64,000 nt of DNA from assembly GCA_963773585.1 (NCBI GenBank), contig CAVZBR010000006.1, positions 1-64,000 of the forward strand. The letters run 5' to 3'. This document shows, piece after piece, positions 10,088 to 18,988 of the stretch (the first letter of the stretch is position 1; every line of letters starts with the position of its first letter). The position numbers and the translations under genes are program-made. The stretch is from CAVXJN01 sp963773585 (GTDB taxonomy: Bacteria > Pseudomonadota > Gammaproteobacteria > JASBUN01). The notes beneath the pieces are model-generated. The model saw only the letters and a list, made by a program, of their open reading frames with translations. It was not told the DNA's origin and searched no databases.

Positions 10088-10714
10088 ATGCGTATTCTGA
10101 GTCTGGTCATCGTGACCGCTGTATTGATCGCGGCCACTGTCGCGCTGTCTCATATGCAAGAGCCGGGAGCCAAAGAGAACCCCACCCCATCCGCAGAGAA
10201 AGGAAACGCCATGATCGTCGATATGCAGACCAGCGAAGGCAACATCGTCATCGAACTCTACCCTGACAAGGCGCCTGAGACCGTTGCCAACTTTGTGCAA
10301 TACGCGCGCGACGGGTTCTACGACGGCACTATTTTCCACCGCGTGATTCCGGGCTTCATGATCCAGGGCGGCGGCTTCGGACCCGACATGAATCAAAAGC
10401 CGACCCGCGAGCCGATCAAGAACGAAGCGGACAACGGCCTGAAAAACGAAGCCGGCACGCTCGCCATGGCCCGTACGCCGGACCCGAATTCCGCCAGCTC
10501 ACAGTTCTTCATCAATGCCAAGGACAATGGGTTTCTGAACTATTCCAATCCGACGCCCCAAGGCTGGGGTTATTGCGTGTTTGGCAAAGTGACCGAAGGC
10601 ATGGACGTGGTACAGAAAATCGAACATGTCAAAACCACCAATCGCGCCGGCCATCAGGATGTCCCCGAGGAACCGGTGGTGATCGAAAAGGTCACGGTGC
10701 GCGACGAAGACTAA
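10088..10714 (+). CDS. Cyclophilin-type peptidyl-prolyl cis-trans isomerase
   Basis: A cyclophilin (PpiA/PpiB type) of 208 residues. Residues 1-22 (MRILSLVIVTAVLIAATVAL) form a signal peptide or membrane anchor; the cyclophilin domain starts near residue 42 (MIVDMQTSEGNIVIELYPDKAPETV) and has FHRVIPGFMIQGG, the active-site Arg in that motif, and SSQFFINAKDN. The ATG at 10088 has GAGGT just upstream. A second in-frame ATG at 10211 also has a good site (AAGGA, 6 bases) and would give a 167-residue cytosolic form without the leader. It ends 16 bases before lpxH, so the two are probably cotranscribed. Confidence 0.93.
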   Translation: MRILSLVIVTAVLIAATVALSHMQEPGAKENPTPSAEKGNAMIVDMQTSEGNIVIELYPDKAPETVANFVQYARDGFYDGTIFHRVIPGFMIQGGGFGPDMNQKPTREPIKNEADNGLKNEAGTLAMARTPDPNSASSQFFINAKDNGFLNYSNPTPQGWGYCVFGKVTEGMDVVQKIEHVKTTNRAGHQDVPEEPVVIEKVTVRDED

Positions 10715-10730
10715 GCGGGATCCGGAAAAC

Positions 10731-11489
10731 GTGAGTCCACCGGAGCCGAGCGCGGCGGCGACACTGTTCATCTCCGATCTGCATTTGGACCCGAGCAGGC
10801 CGGAAATCACCGAACTGTTCATGGTGTTCCTGCAGCGCGCGCGGGGAGCCGACGGACTATACATTCTCGGTGATTTGTTCGAGGCATGGATCGGCGACGA
10901 CGATGATGCCGCCATTGCCCGAACCGTGCGCACCGGGCTCCAGTCTCTGGCGGCCGGCGGCGTCCCGGTTTTCCTGATGCACGGCAACCGCGATTTCCTG
11001 CTCGGCGAAACGTTTGAGCAGCAATCCGGTTGCCGGTTGCTGGTCGATCCCACCGTGATCGACCTTTACGGTGAACGGACCTTGCTGATGCACGGCGACC
11101 TGCTGTGCACCGACGATATAGAGTATCAGCGTTTTCGCGCCAAGGTCCAAGACCCGGCATGGCAGCAGGCAGTGCTGGCAAAGCCGTTGGCCGAACGCCG
11201 GGAGATGGCTGCGACCTTACGGGGCGAGAGTCAGCAAGCCAACGCTGGTAAGCAGGCGGAACTGATGGACGTCAATCCGGAGAGCGTGGAGAACGCCATG
11301 CGCGAACACGGCGTGCGGCGACTCATTCACGGCCACACACACCGCCCGGCGATTCACGACTTTCTGTTGGATGGCGCGCCTGCGCGCCGCATTGTACTCG
11401 GCGACTGGTATGACCAGGGCAGCATGCTGCGATGCAGCCCACAGGGATGTGAATTGATCACCCTGCCTGCGGATCAGACCGGGTGTTGA
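10731..11489 (+). CDS. lpxH: UDP-2,3-diacylglucosamine diphosphatase LpxH
   Basis: LpxH hydrolyses UDP-2,3-diacylglucosamine to lipid X in lipid A synthesis, at the cytoplasmic face of the inner membrane. The 252-residue protein has the complete calcineurin-like metallophosphoesterase set: SDLHLD near residue 15, GDLFEAWIGDD, MHGNRD, LMHGDLLCTDD and HGHTHRPA near residue 203. The start is GTG at 10731. Length is normal. It implies a lipopolysaccharide-containing outer membrane. Confidence 0.96.
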   Translation: MSPPEPSAAATLFISDLHLDPSRPEITELFMVFLQRARGADGLYILGDLFEAWIGDDDDAAIARTVRTGLQSLAAGGVPVFLMHGNRDFLLGETFEQQSGCRLLVDPTVIDLYGERTLLMHGDLLCTDDIEYQRFRAKVQDPAWQQAVLAKPLAERREMAATLRGESQQANAGKQAELMDVNPESVENAMREHGVRRLIHGHTHRPAIHDFLLDGAPARRIVLGDWYDQGSMLRCSPQGCELITLPADQTGC

Positions 11490-11495
11490 GTCGGA

Positions 11496-12257
11496 CTACG
11501 CCTGGGGCGCCGTCGCAGGCGCTCCCCCCACGCCCATGCGGCGGTAGTCTTCCGGTAGCGTGAAGAGCTGCGGATCCACCTTCATGTCCCGCTGGTAATC
11601 CACGAGCGCACGCGTATTGCCTTGGGCGTCCCATTGCTGGATCGGAAAACCGTACTGCAGATGCCGAACCGGGGCGTAAATATGGTAGGCGACAAAGCAC
11701 GGATCCAGCATCTCCTTGGGAGTTTTCGGTAGATCTTCGGCGTGCTGGCCTGCCAATGCGCGCTGGAACTCGCGCAAGCCTTCCGCCCCGTCAGGTAGAA
11801 AGTCCGGCACGCTCATGATTCTGGAACAGATCTTGTCGTTGACCGTCAGCGTGTACTCAACCGGCTTCGTATCACCTACCGAAGGCGCGTCCGGATGCTC
11901 GGTTTTTTTCGCGTCCATCTCCAGCTTGATCGGCGGCTCGCCTTCGACCGGCTTGGAATGCACCACCAGAATCGTGCGGTTGCCATGACTCACGCTGTAG
12001 ATGGTCTGGAGCTGGCGATCGAACAGGACATAGTCGCTACTGGCGACTCCGTCATCCATGCGGATGAAGTTCTCGTTAATCAAAACCCGGGTCGGATATG
12101 GGTCTATACCCGGTTCCTGATCCTGGAACATCAGCATCAAATCGCCCGCGGGTTTCTCGGCCTCGCCACCCTGCTGACATCCAGACAGGGTCAGTACCAG
12201 TACGGCAGCCGCGAGGAATGCCGCGGGCGCGCGTTGCAATATAGTAATGGTATTCAA
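11496..12257 (-). CDS. Lipoprotein of unknown function
   Basis: A 253-residue protein with a lipoprotein signal peptide ending in the lipobox LSGC, Cys27 being the lipidated residue. The mature part is beta-rich (repeated LQTIYSV, RTILVVHSK, EYTLTVND) with two further Cys (NDKICSRIM, LDPCFVAYH) that could pair. I recognise no named family. The start is TTG at 12257 with AGGAT just upstream; the TTGA overlaps the stop of the upstream DUF455 gene by 4 bases, so translation is probably coupled. It converges with lpxH, the two stops being 6 bases apart. Confidence 0.75.
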   Translation of the reverse strand: MNTITILQRAPAAFLAAAVLVLTLSGCQQGGEAEKPAGDLMLMFQDQEPGIDPYPTRVLINENFIRMDDGVASSDYVLFDRQLQTIYSVSHGNRTILVVHSKPVEGEPPIKLEMDAKKTEHPDAPSVGDTKPVEYTLTVNDKICSRIMSVPDFLPDGAEGLREFQRALAGQHAEDLPKTPKEMLDPCFVAYHIYAPVRHLQYGFPIQQWDAQGNTRALVDYQRDMKVDPQLFTLPEDYRRMGVGGAPATAPQA

Positions 12258-13078
12258 TTCGATCCTGCCTGACGCTTGAGATCGCGGATCTCGGCTTCAC
12301 TGAAACCAGCCGAAATGCGTGCCGCTTCGTGGAACGGACCCTTCACGGACCCTTGCATGTATTCAGTCAATAAATTCTCGAATGTGTCCTCGGCAACGAG
12401 GCCACGCTGATGACAAAAGTAGCGGAACCAGCGGCTGCCAATGGCGACGTGACCAATTTCGTCCCGAAGAATCACCTCCAGGATGGAAACAGTACGGTCA
12501 TCCCCAACCTTGCGCAAGCGTGCCATCATTCCCGGCGTCACGTCCAGACCGCGCGCCTCCAACACCCGCGGCACCAGCGCCATCCGCACCAGTACGTCGT
12601 GGTCGGTTTTGCAGGCCATCTCCCATAGCCCGTTGTGAGCCGGGAAATCACCATAGACGTGGCCCAACTCTGCAAGCCGCTGCTGCAGCAAGCCGAAGTG
12701 CGATGCTTCTTCGTCTGCCACCCGCACCCAGTCGTCGTAATAGGATCCGGGCAGATTCGGGAACCGGTACACTGCGTCCCACGCCAGATTGATGGCGTTG
12801 AACTCGATGTGGGCCAATGCGTGTACCAGACAAGCCCGCCCTTCGGCACTTCCGAGGCCACGCTTTTGCAAGGCTTTGGGGCTCACCAGCGCGGGCTTGA
12901 GCGGCCTGCCGGGCGTGTGGATACGTTCGACTTCGCAACTGGCGCGGGATGACAGGCGCCCTTGCCGCCACGCGTGTGCAACGTCGTGGCTCAGCAGTCG
13001 CTTCCGATCCGGGTCACAGGCATCGATGCAGGCGCGCGCGGCACGCTGAAGATCATCTGCATGAACAACGAAGGTCAT
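12254..13078 (-). CDS. DUF455 family ferritin-like protein
   Basis: A 274-residue protein of the DUF455 family, helical proteins with a ferritin-like di-metal fold. Putative metal ligands fall in three helices: HALAHIEFNAINLAWD, DEEASHFGLLQQRL and LRDEIGHVAIGSRWF. Biochemical function is not established for the family. The ATG at 13078 begins MTFVVHADDLQRAAR. It is translationally coupled to the downstream lipoprotein (4-base overlap) and lies 41 bases downstream of the glycerate kinase gene on the same strand. Confidence 0.85.
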   Translation of the reverse strand: MTFVVHADDLQRAARACIDACDPDRKRLLSHDVAHAWRQGRLSSRASCEVERIHTPGRPLKPALVSPKALQKRGLGSAEGRACLVHALAHIEFNAINLAWDAVYRFPNLPGSYYDDWVRVADEEASHFGLLQQRLAELGHVYGDFPAHNGLWEMACKTDHDVLVRMALVPRVLEARGLDVTPGMMARLRKVGDDRTVSILEVILRDEIGHVAIGSRWFRYFCHQRGLVAEDTFENLLTEYMQGSVKGPFHEAARISAGFSEAEIRDLKRQAGSN

Positions 13079-13119
13079 TGTTTCAGTGTATCAAGGACTG
13101 TCGAGGCGCAGCGAAATTG

Positions 13120-14337
13120 CTAACCGAGACGACCCCCGATCATAATATCCATGACGTTGGTGCCCGTAGGTCCGGTCTGAATCAGATCGCCGGCCGCTTC
13201 CAGGAAGCGTCCTGCATCCGCGGCGGCAAGACACGCGCGCGGGTCCAGACCCTCGCCGCCGCGCGCGACGGTGGCGCCGTCCACCAATGCGCCGGCATCT
13301 TCCCCGGGACCGTCGGTGCCATCCGTGCCGGCAGCCAGCAAGGCCCAGTCACCGTGTCCGGGCAACTCGAGGGCAGCACACAGCGCAAGCGCCTGACAAC
13401 GTCCACCCCGCCCGGGCCGATCGGGTAGACGAACCACAGTTTCGCCGCCCCACAGGTGCAGGCCGGCCGTGGCTAGATGCAAATGTTGCGCCAGCCGCGT
13501 TCCGACGGCACACGCTTCGTCGCGCTGGAATTCCGACCAACGCCGCACCGGATAGCCGAGCGCGGTACCCCGCCCCGCAGCGGCTGCGAGCGCCTGATCC
13601 AAGGTTGCGACTACCTGCACTTGGAGACGGGTACTCGCCGCCGCACTCGGCAGCGCTGCCTCGGCCTGCCGCAATATTGCCACCAGCCAATCGGGCAGTT
13701 GTTGCGTGCGCACCTGCCCTGCCGCACCGGACATCAGCAACCCCGAGCCGATCACCCGCGGGTCATCACCCAGCACGTCGGAAATCAACAACCCCAGCCC
13801 ATCCCGCGCACCGAGGCGCGCGACCAATCGGCCCCCTTTGATCGCAGACACCCCCTGGCGGACAGCGTTCATTTGCGCAATATCGAGACCGCTGCCGAGC
13901 AGCCAATGGTTGATGCGCGTCAAAGTCGGCAGATCCACGCCGGGCGCCAGCACTTCAACCAGACTGGATGCGCCGCCGGAAACCAAAAACAGGAATGCGG
14001 CGTTTGCCGGCGCTTGATCCAGAAACGCCGTCAGAGCACGCCCGGCCTGCAGGCTGCGCTGATCCGGGATCGGATGCGAGGATTCGATGCAGGTAAAACG
14101 CCGGTCGCGCAGTAGCGCCGATTCGATGTGGCCGATTTTCGAAATCACCAATCCGCGCATGATCGCGGATCCCCAGGCGTCTATCGCGCCGCGGGCCATG
14201 GCGGACGCGGCCTTGCCGATCGCGACCACGCGCAACCCGATTGGCGCGGGACGCTCGGCCAAATGCGCGGACACGCACCGCCGCCCGTCTACCGCGGCGA
14301 TAGCGGAGCGATAACACTCGAGCATATCCCGTCGCAT
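13120..14337 (-). CDS. Glycerate 2-kinase (GckA/TtuD, MOFRL family)
   Basis: A kinase of the DUF4147/MOFRL family that phosphorylates D-glycerate to 2-phosphoglycerate (glyoxylate, serine or tartronate utilisation). The roughly 405-residue protein shows VAIGKAASAMARGA near the N-terminus, SSHPIPDQRS, FLVSGGASSLVE, the SDVLGDDPRVIGSG motif and the C-terminal AAGTDGTDGPGEDAGA and TGPTGTNVMD motifs. The start is uncertain: ATG at 14337 fits where homology begins but lacks a clear ribosome site; GTG at 14367 is an alternative, and the TTG at 14418 falls in a terminator T-tract. It is the first gene of a minus-strand run with DUF455 and the lipoprotein. Confidence 0.88.
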   Translation of the reverse strand: MRRDMLECYRSAIAAVDGRRCVSAHLAERPAPIGLRVVAIGKAASAMARGAIDAWGSAIMRGLVISKIGHIESALLRDRRFTCIESSHPIPDQRSLQAGRALTAFLDQAPANAAFLFLVSGGASSLVEVLAPGVDLPTLTRINHWLLGSGLDIAQMNAVRQGVSAIKGGRLVARLGARDGLGLLISDVLGDDPRVIGSGLLMSGAAGQVRTQQLPDWLVAILRQAEAALPSAAASTRLQVQVVATLDQALAAAAGRGTALGYPVRRWSEFQRDEACAVGTRLAQHLHLATAGLHLWGGETVVRLPDRPGRGGRCQALALCAALELPGHGDWALLAAGTDGTDGPGEDAGALVDGATVARGGEGLDPRACLAAADAGRFLEAAGDLIQTGPTGTNVMDIMIGGRLG

Positions 14338-14801
14338 TCGGTTCAAAGGTTCGCTGGGCGCGTTCACGATTCGGTACGCTAGCACGGTGTCGACCGCAAG
14401 CGAACTGCAGGCAGGCAAAAAAAGCCGCCGAAACGCGGCGGCTAATTGCTGGCAGGGGTCACATCCTTGTGGTCAGCACTCCATCGAAGCAAGACGGGAA
14501 ATGCTCGTCGCCGGTTTCGGCGCTGTGATCATTCGCTGCCGCAGCGGTAAACCCTGTCCGCGGGTTTGCAGCAGCAGATTGGCGACATGCTAGCCCCGGC
14601 CCGTTACAAACCCATGACGGTCAACGCCACGCGCGTTACGCCTTGGGCGCGCCCGGCGCGCTTCTTGAAGGTCTGCACCGCAGCACGTACACTGGCCGAA
14701 AAACGATCCATACACATGTATTTGCTGCGGACCACAGTGGGCGCAATCGCACGCACGACGAACCGCGTTTCTCCAACACCGACTGCGCATGAGTACAAAC
14801 C
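14338..14801. other. Non-coding stretch between glycerate kinase and gspG
   Basis: About 460 bases without a supported protein gene. It holds the minus-strand terminator at 14417-14443. The short open frames here overlap each other on both strands and look like shadows. The promoter of the gsp operon must lie on the plus strand in this stretch; I could not assign -35/-10 boxes with confidence. Confidence 0.5.
14417..14443 (-). terminator. Rho-independent terminator with no assigned gene upstream
   Basis: On the minus strand a perfect GCCGCCG/CGGCGGC stem with an A-T closing pair and a short loop is followed by seven T residues. It would end a transcript coming from 14450-14800, where I find no convincing gene, and it isolates the glycerate kinase gene from that side. 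See the finding on a possible small RNA. Confidence 0.75.
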
Positions 14802-15227
14802 ATGACCCCGACGCGACGCGTGCAAACCGGCTTTACCCTGATCGAGATCATGGTCGTGATCGTAATACTCGGGATCCTTGCCGCCATTGTCGTACCCCGC
14901 ATCATGGACCGCCCCGAACAGGCGCGGGTCGTCAAAGCGAAGCAAGACATTCGGACCCTGGAAACCATGTTGCAGGCGTACAAGCTGGATAATTTTCAGT
15001 ATCCGAGCACCGAACAAGGTCTAGATGCGCTGATAAAGAAGCCCACCGGCCTGCCGGAGGCCAAAAACTGGAAGTCCGGCGGCTACCTGCAAAGGCTGCC
15101 GAATGATCCATGGGGCAACCCCTATCAGTACTTGCGACCCGGCCAGCATGGCGATTTCGATCTTTATTCGCTCGGACCCGATCCGCAGGCAAGCGACGAC
15201 GACATCGCCAACTGGGAGCTGAACTGA
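14802..15227 (+). CDS. gspG: Type II secretion major pseudopilin GspG
   Basis: The major subunit of the type II secretion pseudopilus. The 141-residue prepilin has a short leader ending in Gly before the N-methylated Phe (TGFTLIEIMVVIVILGILAA) with the conserved Glu at mature position 5, so it is processed by prepilin peptidase. The C-terminal domain has the GspG hallmarks TEQGLDALIKKPTG, LPNDPWGNPYQY and the calcium-site segment SLGPDPQASDDD. It is first of a seven-gene operon gspG-M; gspC, D, E, F are not in the window. Confidence 0.97.
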   Translation: MTPTRRVQTGFTLIEIMVVIVILGILAAIVVPRIMDRPEQARVVKAKQDIRTLETMLQAYKLDNFQYPSTEQGLDALIKKPTGLPEAKNWKSGGYLQRLPNDPWGNPYQYLRPGQHGDFDLYSLGPDPQASDDDIANWELN

Positions 15228-15234
15228 CGCGCCG

Positions 15235-15723
15235 ATGAACAGACCGATCAATGGTCTGCGCACCGCAGGGTTCACTCTCCTGGAACTCATGGTGGTGCTG
15301 GTAGTGATTGGGATCATGTTGGGATTTGCGGTGGCGGCACTGCGCGGTCCGGACGACAAGGACCGCTTGCAACAGGAGGCCCTGCGTCTGCGCGCATTGA
15401 TGAACCTCGCCTCGGAAGAAGCCGTGGTACGGTCCCGAACGTATGGGGTACGCCTGACTGAGGGTGGCTACGAGTTCGTGGTTCACGGTCCCGACGGCTG
15501 GCATCCCCTCGAGGAAAAGCCGTTGCAAGCGCGTGTGCTGCCTCAGGGCATCGCATGGGCGCACGGGACGCATGCCAAAGGCGCTGCACAGACACCGCAG
15601 GTCATGCTGTTCTCGGACGGCACATTTACACCATTCACGCTGGAACTGCGCAGCCGGGCAATGCAAATTGGCCAGCGCTTACAAGGGACGGACAGTGGCG
15701 AGTTGCTGCTGCAGACTCCATAG
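15235..15723 (+). CDS. gspH: Type II secretion minor pseudopilin GspH
   Basis: A minor pseudopilin of 162 residues with the class III leader and methylation site GFTLLELMVVLVVIGIMLG, followed by a GspH/FimT-like beta-rich domain (ARSRTYGVRLTEGGYEF-type core: VRSRTYGVRLTEGGYEFVV). It starts 7 bases after gspG. Minor pseudopilins prime pseudopilus assembly in the inner membrane. Confidence 0.93.
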   Translation: MNRPINGLRTAGFTLLELMVVLVVIGIMLGFAVAALRGPDDKDRLQQEALRLRALMNLASEEAVVRSRTYGVRLTEGGYEFVVHGPDGWHPLEEKPLQARVLPQGIAWAHGTHAKGAAQTPQVMLFSDGTFTPFTLELRSRAMQIGQRLQGTDSGELLLQTP

Positions 15724-16105
15724 CGCGGCGACCCGTTCCAGCGGCTTCACCCTGCTGGAAGTCCTGGTGGCGCTGGCGGTGGTCGCAATCGCCTTGGGCG
15801 CCCTGGTGTCCGCGGCCGGCACGCAGACCCGCAACGAGGCCTACCTCCAGGACAAGACTTTCGCCCACTGGGTCGCCATGAACCGTGCCGCGGAAATGCA
15901 GTTGGCCGGCAACGCCGCCAACATCGGCGAAACGGTCGGCAGCGAACAAATGGCACAACGGACCTGGTTTTGGAAAAGCTCGCTCGCGACGACCGAAGAT
16001 CCAAACGTGGCACGCGCGACGATTGAGGTGCGCGCCGCGCCGAAAGACGATCGGCCACTATTCACGTTGATCGCGTTTGTGTACCGATCCGGGCTGAAAC
16101 CGTGA
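15695..16105 (+). CDS. gspI: Type II secretion minor pseudopilin GspI
   Basis: A 136-residue pseudopilin. The methylation site SSGFTLLEVLVALAVVAIAL follows a short leader; the body has the GspI-type segment AMNRAAEMQL (seen as VAMNRAAEMQLAGN). I placed the start at GTG 15695, with AAGGGA 6 bases upstream, which makes the gene overlap the end of gspH by 29 bases; no ATG precedes the pilin motif in this frame closer than upstream gspH coding sequence. It overlaps gspJ by 4 bases (GTGA). Confidence 0.88.
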   Translation: MASCCCRLHSAATRSSGFTLLEVLVALAVVAIALGALVSAAGTQTRNEAYLQDKTFAHWVAMNRAAEMQLAGNAANIGETVGSEQMAQRTWFWKSSLATTEDPNVARATIEVRAAPKDDRPLFTLIAFVYRSGLKP

Positions 16106-16719
16106 CGGGCCGCGGCGTCCCCGGGGAGAAAGCGCGCTTCGGTTTCACGCTGCTGGAATTGCTGGTGGCCCTGGCGATCTTCGCTCTGCTTTCAGCGCTC
16201 GGTTACACGGGCCTGCAATCGTTGCTGCGCACCCAGGCGGCAACGACAGAACGCAGTCGGGATTTTGCCCGGCTTACCCGTGCCCTGGTGCTGTTGCAGA
16301 ATGACGTGGGACAAGCGTTGGCGCGGCCAATACGTGACAACCAGGGCGACACCGTAGTCCCTATGGTCGCGGACGCGGGTACGAATCCGACCTTGGAGTT
16401 GACCCGCGAGGGTTGGCTGAATCTCAGCCAGGGCGAAACACCGATGCTGCAGCGAATCGGCTACCGCTTCGACGGCGAACGGTTGATCAGACGCAGTTGG
16501 CCGGTACTGGACCGGGCTCCGGATACCGCGCCGCGGGAAACGCTGGCATTGCCCAACGTGAAGAGCATCCAATTGCGCTTTCTCGATACCAACGGCAGTT
16601 GGCAACCCAGCTGGCCGCCTGCCGCCGCACAACAGGCGCTGCCACGTGCGATGGAACTGCGTCTGGAGTTGCGCGATTGGGGCTCGATCCGGCGACTGTT
16701 CCGGGTGCCCGGCGCATGA
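16102..16719 (+). CDS. gspJ: Type II secretion minor pseudopilin GspJ
   Basis: A 205-residue minor pseudopilin with the methylation site FGFTLLELLVALAIFALLSA and the GspJ features ERSRDFARLTRALVLLQNDVGQ and LRFLDTNGSWQPSWPP. It starts at GTG 16102 in a 4-base overlap with gspI and ends in an ATGA overlap with gspK. It forms the pseudopilus tip complex with GspI and GspK. Confidence 0.94.
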   Translation: MTGRGVPGEKARFGFTLLELLVALAIFALLSALGYTGLQSLLRTQAATTERSRDFARLTRALVLLQNDVGQALARPIRDNQGDTVVPMVADAGTNPTLELTREGWLNLSQGETPMLQRIGYRFDGERLIRRSWPVLDRAPDTAPRETLALPNVKSIQLRFLDTNGSWQPSWPPAAAQQALPRAMELRLELRDWGSIRRLFRVPGA

Positions 16720-17759
16720 TGCACACCAAACGCCAAGGCGGCGTGGCGTTGCTTACCGCATTGTTGATTGTCGCGCTGGCGGCAGTGGCCGCGGCGGCCA
16801 TCAGTCGGGATCAGTTTGTGGACTTGCACCGCGTGCAGAATCTGCTCTACGCCGATCAGGCCTACGAGCACGCCTTGGGTGTCGAAGACTGGGGCCGAGG
16901 CGTTTTGCTGAAGGACTTGCAGCACGACCAATCCACGAATGCGCAAATGGATGCCCCGGGCGAAGCGTGGAGCGTTCCGCTACCCTCGATCGCAGTGGAA
17001 GGCGGGTTGGTGCAGGGCCGGGTAGAAGACCTGCAGGGACGATTCAACCTGAACAATCTGGTCGCGCTGCCAGGCCCGCGAGGCGATACCACTGGGCTGC
17101 AGCTCGCCTATTTGCAGCGCTTGTTGCTGGTTCTCGAGCTCGATCCCGCGTTAGCGCAAGCCATTGCCGATTGGCTGGATACCGACGTCGACACCCGCTA
17201 TCCCGACGGCGCCGAAGACCTGACCTACATGCGTGCCAACCCACCCTACCGTAGCGCAAACGCGCCGATGGGCGATATCAGCGAGCTGTTGCTCGTGCAC
17301 GGCATCACACCGCAGATCTATGCCCGGCTTGCACCCTACGTGACCGCCTTACCCGATCCGACCCCGATCAACATCAACACTGCGCCCGCACCCGTACTGC
17401 TGGCCTTGTCGGCTGACTTCAACGATCATACGGTCGAAACGGTCATGACCGCCCGTGCCGCCGGCGGCTTCGTCGATATCCCGGCGTTTTTCGCCGCCAT
17501 AGGGCTGGGCCCGGGCACTACCGGCGCTGCTGCCCCGGCTTCAGGAAGAGCCGCAGTCGAACCGGACAACGTGCAATCGGCACCGGCCACGGACTCGCCC
17601 ACCGAGCAGATTGCGCAACTTATAGGCGTCAGAAGCGATTTCTTTATGGTCCACGCACAAACACAGGTCGATCGCATTCAAGTGCAACTCAACAGCTTGA
17701 TCGCTCGCGGAGCGATCGACGGGCCCCAGGTTATCGCCAGAACCCGGGTTCCTTTCTGA
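16716..17759 (+). CDS. gspK: Type II secretion minor pseudopilin GspK
   Basis: GspK caps the pseudopilus tip. The 347-residue protein has a divergent pilin N-terminus (GGVALLTALLIVALAAVAAA) and lacks the Glu at +5, as is normal for GspK. The large helical insertion domain contains DLQGRFNLNNLV, AIADWLDTDVDTRYPDGAED and the NINTAPAPVLLAL motif. Start ATG at 16716 (a second ATG follows directly), overlapping gspJ by 4 bases. It is followed after 2 bases by gspL. Confidence 0.95.
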   Translation: MMHTKRQGGVALLTALLIVALAAVAAAAISRDQFVDLHRVQNLLYADQAYEHALGVEDWGRGVLLKDLQHDQSTNAQMDAPGEAWSVPLPSIAVEGGLVQGRVEDLQGRFNLNNLVALPGPRGDTTGLQLAYLQRLLLVLELDPALAQAIADWLDTDVDTRYPDGAEDLTYMRANPPYRSANAPMGDISELLLVHGITPQIYARLAPYVTALPDPTPININTAPAPVLLALSADFNDHTVETVMTARAAGGFVDIPAFFAAIGLGPGTTGAAAPASGRAAVEPDNVQSAPATDSPTEQIAQLIGVRSDFFMVHAQTQVDRIQVQLNSLIARGAIDGPQVIARTRVPF

Positions 17760-17761
17760 AT

Positions 17762-18988
17762 ATGGGCGGAACACTTTTCATCTATCCTTCCCCGCACCCA
17801 GATGAAAGCGTGCGTTGGCTGCACTTGCCGCATGCGGGCAGGCCCGACGCCTCGACAACCGCAAACACCGGCTCGCTGGAACACGCGGCAGCCGCAGCCA
17901 CCGGCGCACGTGTGGTCATGTTTGCACCCGCCTCTGAGCTGATATTGCTGCACGCCCAAGTCCCGGGCCGTAATCGAGCGCGGATGTTGCAGGCATTGCC
18001 ATATGCCTTGGAGGAACAGCTGGCCGAGGACGTGGAGCGCCTGCACTTCGCGGCCGGCGAGGAAGATGAAAACGGCATCGCAGTCGCCATCGTGGCGAAG
18101 ACAAAACTAGACGCATGGCTGTCGATGCTGCACGCGGTCGGCATAGAACCCGATGCCATAGTGCCGGACGTAATGGCCGTTCCTTGGCACCAAGGTCAAT
18201 GGAGTGTGGTGCTCGACGGCGAACACTGCCTGGTGCGCACCGGCACCGCGTCGGGTTGGGCCGCTGAACGGGAAAATCTGCCGAACCTGTTGCGTATCGC
18301 CTTTGGTAACGCGGCGTCGCCCGAACAGCTTGCGCTGTACGGCAGGCCGGACGAAAAACGAACATCAGATCTGGACTCGCTCGCAGTTCCGCTCCAGTGG
18401 CAGTCGTACTCTCGCGACACGCTCGTGCTACTCGCGGAACACTTCCGTCCGGGCTCCTCCATAAACCTGTTGCAAGGCGCCTATCGAAGGCTCGGAGAAA
18501 CAGCGAACAGCGGCCGACGTTGGCGCGGGGTCGCAGCCCTTGGCGCTATTCTGATCGCGGTCCAACTCGGTACCTTGTTTGCCGAGAACCACCGGCTGGA
18601 GCAGCGCACAGCGCGCACTGCAAAGCAGATCGACGATCTGTTCCGGGCCGATTTCCCCGACATCAAGCGCCTCGTCAATGCGAAGGCGCAGATGCAGCAG
18701 CAACTGGAGGCGTTGCGCAACGCTGCGCGCGGCCCCCGTAACAGCGACTTCCTGCAGTTGCTGCAGTACGCAGGGCCATCGCTACACCAAACCGACAAGG
18801 TGGAATTGCGACGCTTGCATTATGCCGACCAACGCCTGGATGTCGAACTCGGCGCCCCCGATTTTCAAACCCTGGACAAGCTGAAAAGGGAATTGTTGAA
18901 CAAGGGACTCGAGGTTGAAATCGATTCCGCCAGTGCGGAAGAGAAAGGCGTGGCGGGTCGCTTGCGCGTACGCAGAGGTGCGTCATGA
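17762..18988 (+). CDS. gspL: Type II secretion inner-membrane protein GspL
   Basis: GspL links the cytoplasmic ATPase GspE to the periplasmic part of the apparatus. The 408-residue protein has an actin-like cytoplasmic domain (residues 1-240, with PGRNRARMLQALPYALEEQLAEDVE), one membrane helix near residues 258-275 (GVAALGAILIAVQLGTLFA) and a periplasmic ferredoxin-like domain. It overlaps gspM by 4 bases. Confidence 0.93.
   Translation: MGGTLFIYPSPHPDESVRWLHLPHAGRPDASTTANTGSLEHAAAAATGARVVMFAPASELILLHAQVPGRNRARMLQALPYALEEQLAEDVERLHFAAGEEDENGIAVAIVAKTKLDAWLSMLHAVGIEPDAIVPDVMAVPWHQGQWSVVLDGEHCLVRTGTASGWAAERENLPNLLRIAFGNAASPEQLALYGRPDEKRTSDLDSLAVPLQWQSYSRDTLVLLAEHFRPGSSINLLQGAYRRLGETANSGRRWRGVAALGAILIAVQLGTLFAENHRLEQRTARTAKQIDDLFRADFPDIKRLVNAKAQMQQQLEALRNAARGPRNSDFLQLLQYAGPSLHQTDKVELRRLHYADQRLDVELGAPDFQTLDKLKRELLNKGLEVEIDSASAEEKGVAGRLRVRRGAS

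Noticed and set aside
8582..10714. A 710-codon plus-strand frame across cysS/gltX
   Set aside because: Most of it is the antisense shadow of gltX; only the last 209 codons, from 10088, are the real cyclophilin gene.
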